Below are positions 6,365-8,205 of a stretch of DNA of 8,205 bases, piece after piece. The translations under genes were made by a program, and so were the position numbers. Each line of letters opens with the position of its first letter. Position 1 is the first letter of the stretch. The DNA is taken from positions 1-8,205 of the forward strand of contig LCEZ01000056.1 in NCBI GenBank assembly GCA_000995845.1. The letters run 5' to 3'. The stretch is from Parcubacteria group bacterium GW2011_GWD2_43_10 (lineage in GTDB: Bacteria; Patescibacteriota; Patescibacteriia; Veblenbacterales; UBA10138). The notes beneath the pieces were generated by a model. It saw only the letters and a program-made list of their open reading frames with translations. It made no database searches and was not told where the DNA came from.

Positions 6365-6395
6365 TATCCTAACTTATGGCTTGTATAACAACTTT
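6327..6395 (+). repeat. 13-bp direct repeat GTATAACAACTTT (6327-6339, 6383-6395)
   Basis: One copy lies in the left arm of the inverted repeat, the other in its loop. Both can pair with the right arm around 6444-6455 (AAGTT and TATAC blocks flanking a 2-nt mismatch), so two alternative structures are possible. Confidence 0.7.
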
Positions 6396-6460
6396 ATTTT
6401 TTAATACCACGCCAATCATTCTCGCCCTGAAAGTGATTGAGCGAAGTTAATATACTGGGT

Positions 6461-8164
6461 ATGCCTTTGGAAAGATTATTTCTTGATATCAGCGCTATTG
6501 TGGTTGTAGCTACCCTGCTCGGCTTATTAGCACGCTGGTTAAAACAACCGCTGATTTTAGGGTATGTGTTGGCGGGAATAATTCTTGGACCTTCCTTATT
6601 TGGTTTTATTTCAGAACCTCAAGTCATTGGGGTTTTATCATCTTTTGGCATTGCCTTTTTGCTTTTCTTGGTCGGTTTGGAACTGGATCTGTCCAAGCTT
6701 AAGGTTATTGGACGACCATCACTACTCCTGGGTTTTGGCCAAGTTTTATTCACGGCTGTGGTTGGTTTTGGTATTATCAGATTTTTCGGCTTTGACTCAC
6801 TGCCCGCGATTTATATTGCCATTGCCCTAACATTTTCCAGCACCATAATCGTGGTTAAACTGCTGTCAGAACGGCAAGCACTGGAATCTTTATACGGACG
6901 CTTAGCTATTGGCATGTTGCTGATGCAGGACTTTATTGCTATTTTTGCTCTTATTATTTTATCTGGTTTTGCTGGCGGTCAAGTGCCGACAACCGCCGAA
7001 TTGGCGTTTATACTTCTCAAGGGTGCGGGGCTTATTATGTTAGCCCTGCTTTCCGGGCGATTCATACTACCGCATTTATTCATGAAATTAGCGCGCTCGT
7101 CCGAGTTATTACTGCTTTCTAGTATTGCTTGGTGCTTTGGTTTTGCTTTGGTAGCAGTGGTCGGCGGATTTTCTTTAGAGATCGGCGCTTTCTTAGCTGG
7201 CTTGGCTTTAGCTCGCCTGCCTTATCATTTGGAAATAGTTGGCCGTGTCAGAAGCTTAAGAGATTTTTTTATAACAATTTTCTTTGTCTTGCTGGGGAGT
7301 CAATTGCTATTCGCTAATTTAACGGCCATGGCTTGGCCATTCATTATCCTGTCTTTATTTGTACTGGTGGGCAATCCCTTAATCGTTATGGTCATCATGG
7401 GTTTAATGGGTTACACCAAGCGCACTGGTTTCTTAGTTGGTTTAACCGTAGCTCAGATCAGTGAGTTCTCACTGATCTTAATGCATCTTGGCTACCGTTT
7501 GGGGCACGTAAATACCTCTGAGGTAGCCTTGGTGACTTTGATTGGCATTACCACCATTACTCTCTCCAGTTATTTAATAACTTATGGTGATTCACTTTAT
7601 CGCCGGCTAGCGCCGTATTTAAAAATATTTGAGAAAAAAACAGCCCTAGAAAACATCAAAGAAATCGATAGTTTAAACAATCATACTGTAATTTTTGGCT
7701 GTGACCGCTTAGGCGAAAAATTAGTAGCATCAATTCAGGAACTTGGGCAACCGCTGCTAGTGATTGATTTTGATCCGGAAACAGTCGCTCGCCTGCTACT
7801 GCAAGGCGTGCCTTGTATTTACGGTGATATGAGCGATCCGGAAATTTATGACCGCGCGCAGCTCAAAACCGCTAAAATTGTCATTTCCACCGTACCGGAT
7901 ATTAATAGTAATCAGCTCCTACTTCAAGAAACCAAGCGTCGCGGCTTAAGCGTCCCTATTTACGTTACGGCCGATACCTGGCAAGACACGGAAAACTTAT
8001 ACTCGGCCGGGGCTGATTATGTTGTTTTTCCTCATTACCTATCAGGTGAATATATGAGCACCTTACTTAAACAGTTAAACAGCAATCCAGCGGCCACCGC
8101 CCAGGAACGTGAACGGCACTTAAAAGATTTGCATCATCACTATAAAAGCCGCCACAAAGCCTAA
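6461..8164 (+). CDS. Kef-type cation:proton antiporter with TrkA-N (RCK) domain
   Basis: A CPA2-family exchanger, predicted to swap K+ or Na+ for protons across the inner membrane for pH and ion homeostasis. From the ATG at 6461 it has 567 aa. The membrane domain spans about residues 5-375 with roughly a dozen hydrophobic segments. It carries the LLFLVGLELDLSKL signature (66-79), the LTFSSTIIVVKLLSE segment (123-137), the MQDF motif (155-158; the Q-D pair of Kef proteins) and EIGAFLAGLALA (240-251). A linker leads to a Rossmann TrkA-N domain (about 408-530) with VIFGCDRLG (410-418) and LVIDFDPE (433-440). The nucleotide loop has D where GxGxxG has its middle glycine. The tail is His/basic-rich. 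An in-frame TTG at 6437 would add 8 residues, but the ATG puts the family's usual N terminus at the start. It stands alone upstream and is followed 8 nt later by a likely cysS start. Confidence 0.92.
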   Translation: MPLERLFLDISAIVVVATLLGLLARWLKQPLILGYVLAGIILGPSLFGFISEPQVIGVLSSFGIAFLLFLVGLELDLSKLKVIGRPSLLLGFGQVLFTAVVGFGIIRFFGFDSLPAIYIAIALTFSSTIIVVKLLSERQALESLYGRLAIGMLLMQDFIAIFALIILSGFAGGQVPTTAELAFILLKGAGLIMLALLSGRFILPHLFMKLARSSELLLLSSIAWCFGFALVAVVGGFSLEIGAFLAGLALARLPYHLEIVGRVRSLRDFFITIFFVLLGSQLLFANLTAMAWPFIILSLFVLVGNPLIVMVIMGLMGYTKRTGFLVGLTVAQISEFSLILMHLGYRLGHVNTSEVALVTLIGITTITLSSYLITYGDSLYRRLAPYLKIFEKKTALENIKEIDSLNNHTVIFGCDRLGEKLVASIQELGQPLLVIDFDPETVARLLLQGVPCIYGDMSDPEIYDRAQLKTAKIVISTVPDINSNQLLLQETKRRGLSVPIYVTADTWQDTENLYSAGADYVVFPHYLSGEYMSTLLKQLNSNPAATAQERERHLKDLHHHYKSRHKA

Positions 8165-8172
8165 AATCAAGT

Positions 8173-8205
8173 ATGTCTCTGAATTTATTTAATACCCTAA
8201 CGCGG
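8173..8205 (+). CDS. cysS: start of probable cysteinyl-tRNA synthetase (truncated by window edge)
   Basis: ATG at 8173 opens a frame that runs off the window end: MSLNLFNTLTR. The (Y/F)NTLTR stretch near the N terminus is characteristic of cysteinyl-tRNA synthetases, which charge tRNA-Cys in the cytoplasm. Only 11 codons are visible, before any zinc ligand or HIGH motif, so the call rests on this short signature. It starts 8 nt after the antiporter stop with no clear Shine-Dalgarno sequence, so it may be co-transcribed with it. Confidence 0.6.
   Translation, partial: MSLNLFNTLTR

Larger units (their letters stand above)
6266..6414. repeat. 11-bp direct repeat ATACCACGCCA (6266-6276, 6404-6414)
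   Basis: Two exact copies lie in the divergent intergenic region. The first overlaps the promoter of the ATPase operon (TGGCGTGGTAT on the minus strand). The second lies about 50 nt before the antiporter start. They could be paired binding sites for a shared regulator. Confidence 0.5.
6320..6462 (+). repeat. ~30-pair imperfect inverted repeat ending on the antiporter start codon
   Basis: The left arm (6320-6362) and right arm (6431-6462) pair in three blocks: 6320-6331 with 6451-6462 (12 pairs, one G-U), 6334-6342 with 6440-6448 (9 pairs, one U-G), and 6354-6362 with 6431-6439 (9 pairs). They are interrupted by a 2x2 mismatch and an 11-nt bulge in the left arm. The 68-nt middle is AT-rich. 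The right arm includes the first two bases of the ATG at 6461. It may be an RNA structure in the antiporter leader or a small inverted-repeat element. Confidence 0.75.

Noticed and set aside
6437..6460. TTG at 6437 as the antiporter start
   Set aside because: The eight extra residues are unlike the family's N terminus, and the ATG at 6461 gives the expected beginning just before the first membrane helix.
243..8164. Recoded TGA (as in Gracilibacteria/Absconditabacteria)
   Set aside because: No complete gene uses TGA as stop, but none needs TGA read-through to give a full-length product either. Six genes are too few to conclude.
1..8205. CRISPR array, insertion sequence or transposase
   Set aside because: No regularly spaced repeats and no transposase or integrase motifs were seen on either strand.

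Overview
The window looks like a chromosomal piece of a small-genome bacterium, most likely from the Patescibacteria/CPR. This is an inference. It rests on the short DnaX (502 aa), the moderately low GC with AT-rich gaps, the tight gene packing, and a pairing that I associate with that group from memory: a Pro/Glu-rich helical protein followed by a membrane-anchored HerA/VirB4-type ATPase. No search was possible.

Layout. Positions 1-177 (minus strand) hold an intact tRNA-Gln(CUG) and, downstream of it, a broken tRNA-like remnant. The remnant keeps a perfect copy of the tRNA 3' part but has a scrambled 5' part containing the D arm in reverse orientation. A good promoter lies just upstream of the tRNA-Gln. 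Then come, all on the minus strand, dnaX (243-1751), a strong terminator hairpin (1818-1848), an unknown AT-hook protein (1860-2591) with its own promoter and a structured leader, and a three-gene operon read 6254 to 2698: helical/disordered accessory protein, 843-aa secretion-type ATPase, and membrane-anchored class I methyltransferase. An intergenic stretch rich in repeats (6255-6460) separates this from the plus-strand genes: a Kef-type cation:proton antiporter with a cytoplasmic TrkA-N domain (6461-8164), followed 8 nt later by the first 11 codons of what looks like cysS.

How the genes relate. dnaX (replication clamp loader), the tRNA and cysS are housekeeping. The ATPase operon probably encodes an envelope-associated DNA- or protein-translocation motor with its partner and a methyltransferase. 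The AT-hook protein may be DNA-bound. The antiporter is an ion/pH homeostasis protein.

The most striking unexplained signal is in front of the antiporter. A ~30-pair imperfect inverted repeat has a left arm that coincides with a 14-codon ORF and a right arm that runs into the antiporter start codon. A third, mutually exclusive pairing segment lies between the arms. This is the architecture expected of a leader-peptide or RNA-switch control, although an inserted inverted-repeat element is also possible. Several minus-strand genes have -10 boxes only 8-9 nt before the start codon, suggesting leaderless mRNAs. All six complete protein genes stop with TAA or TAG.
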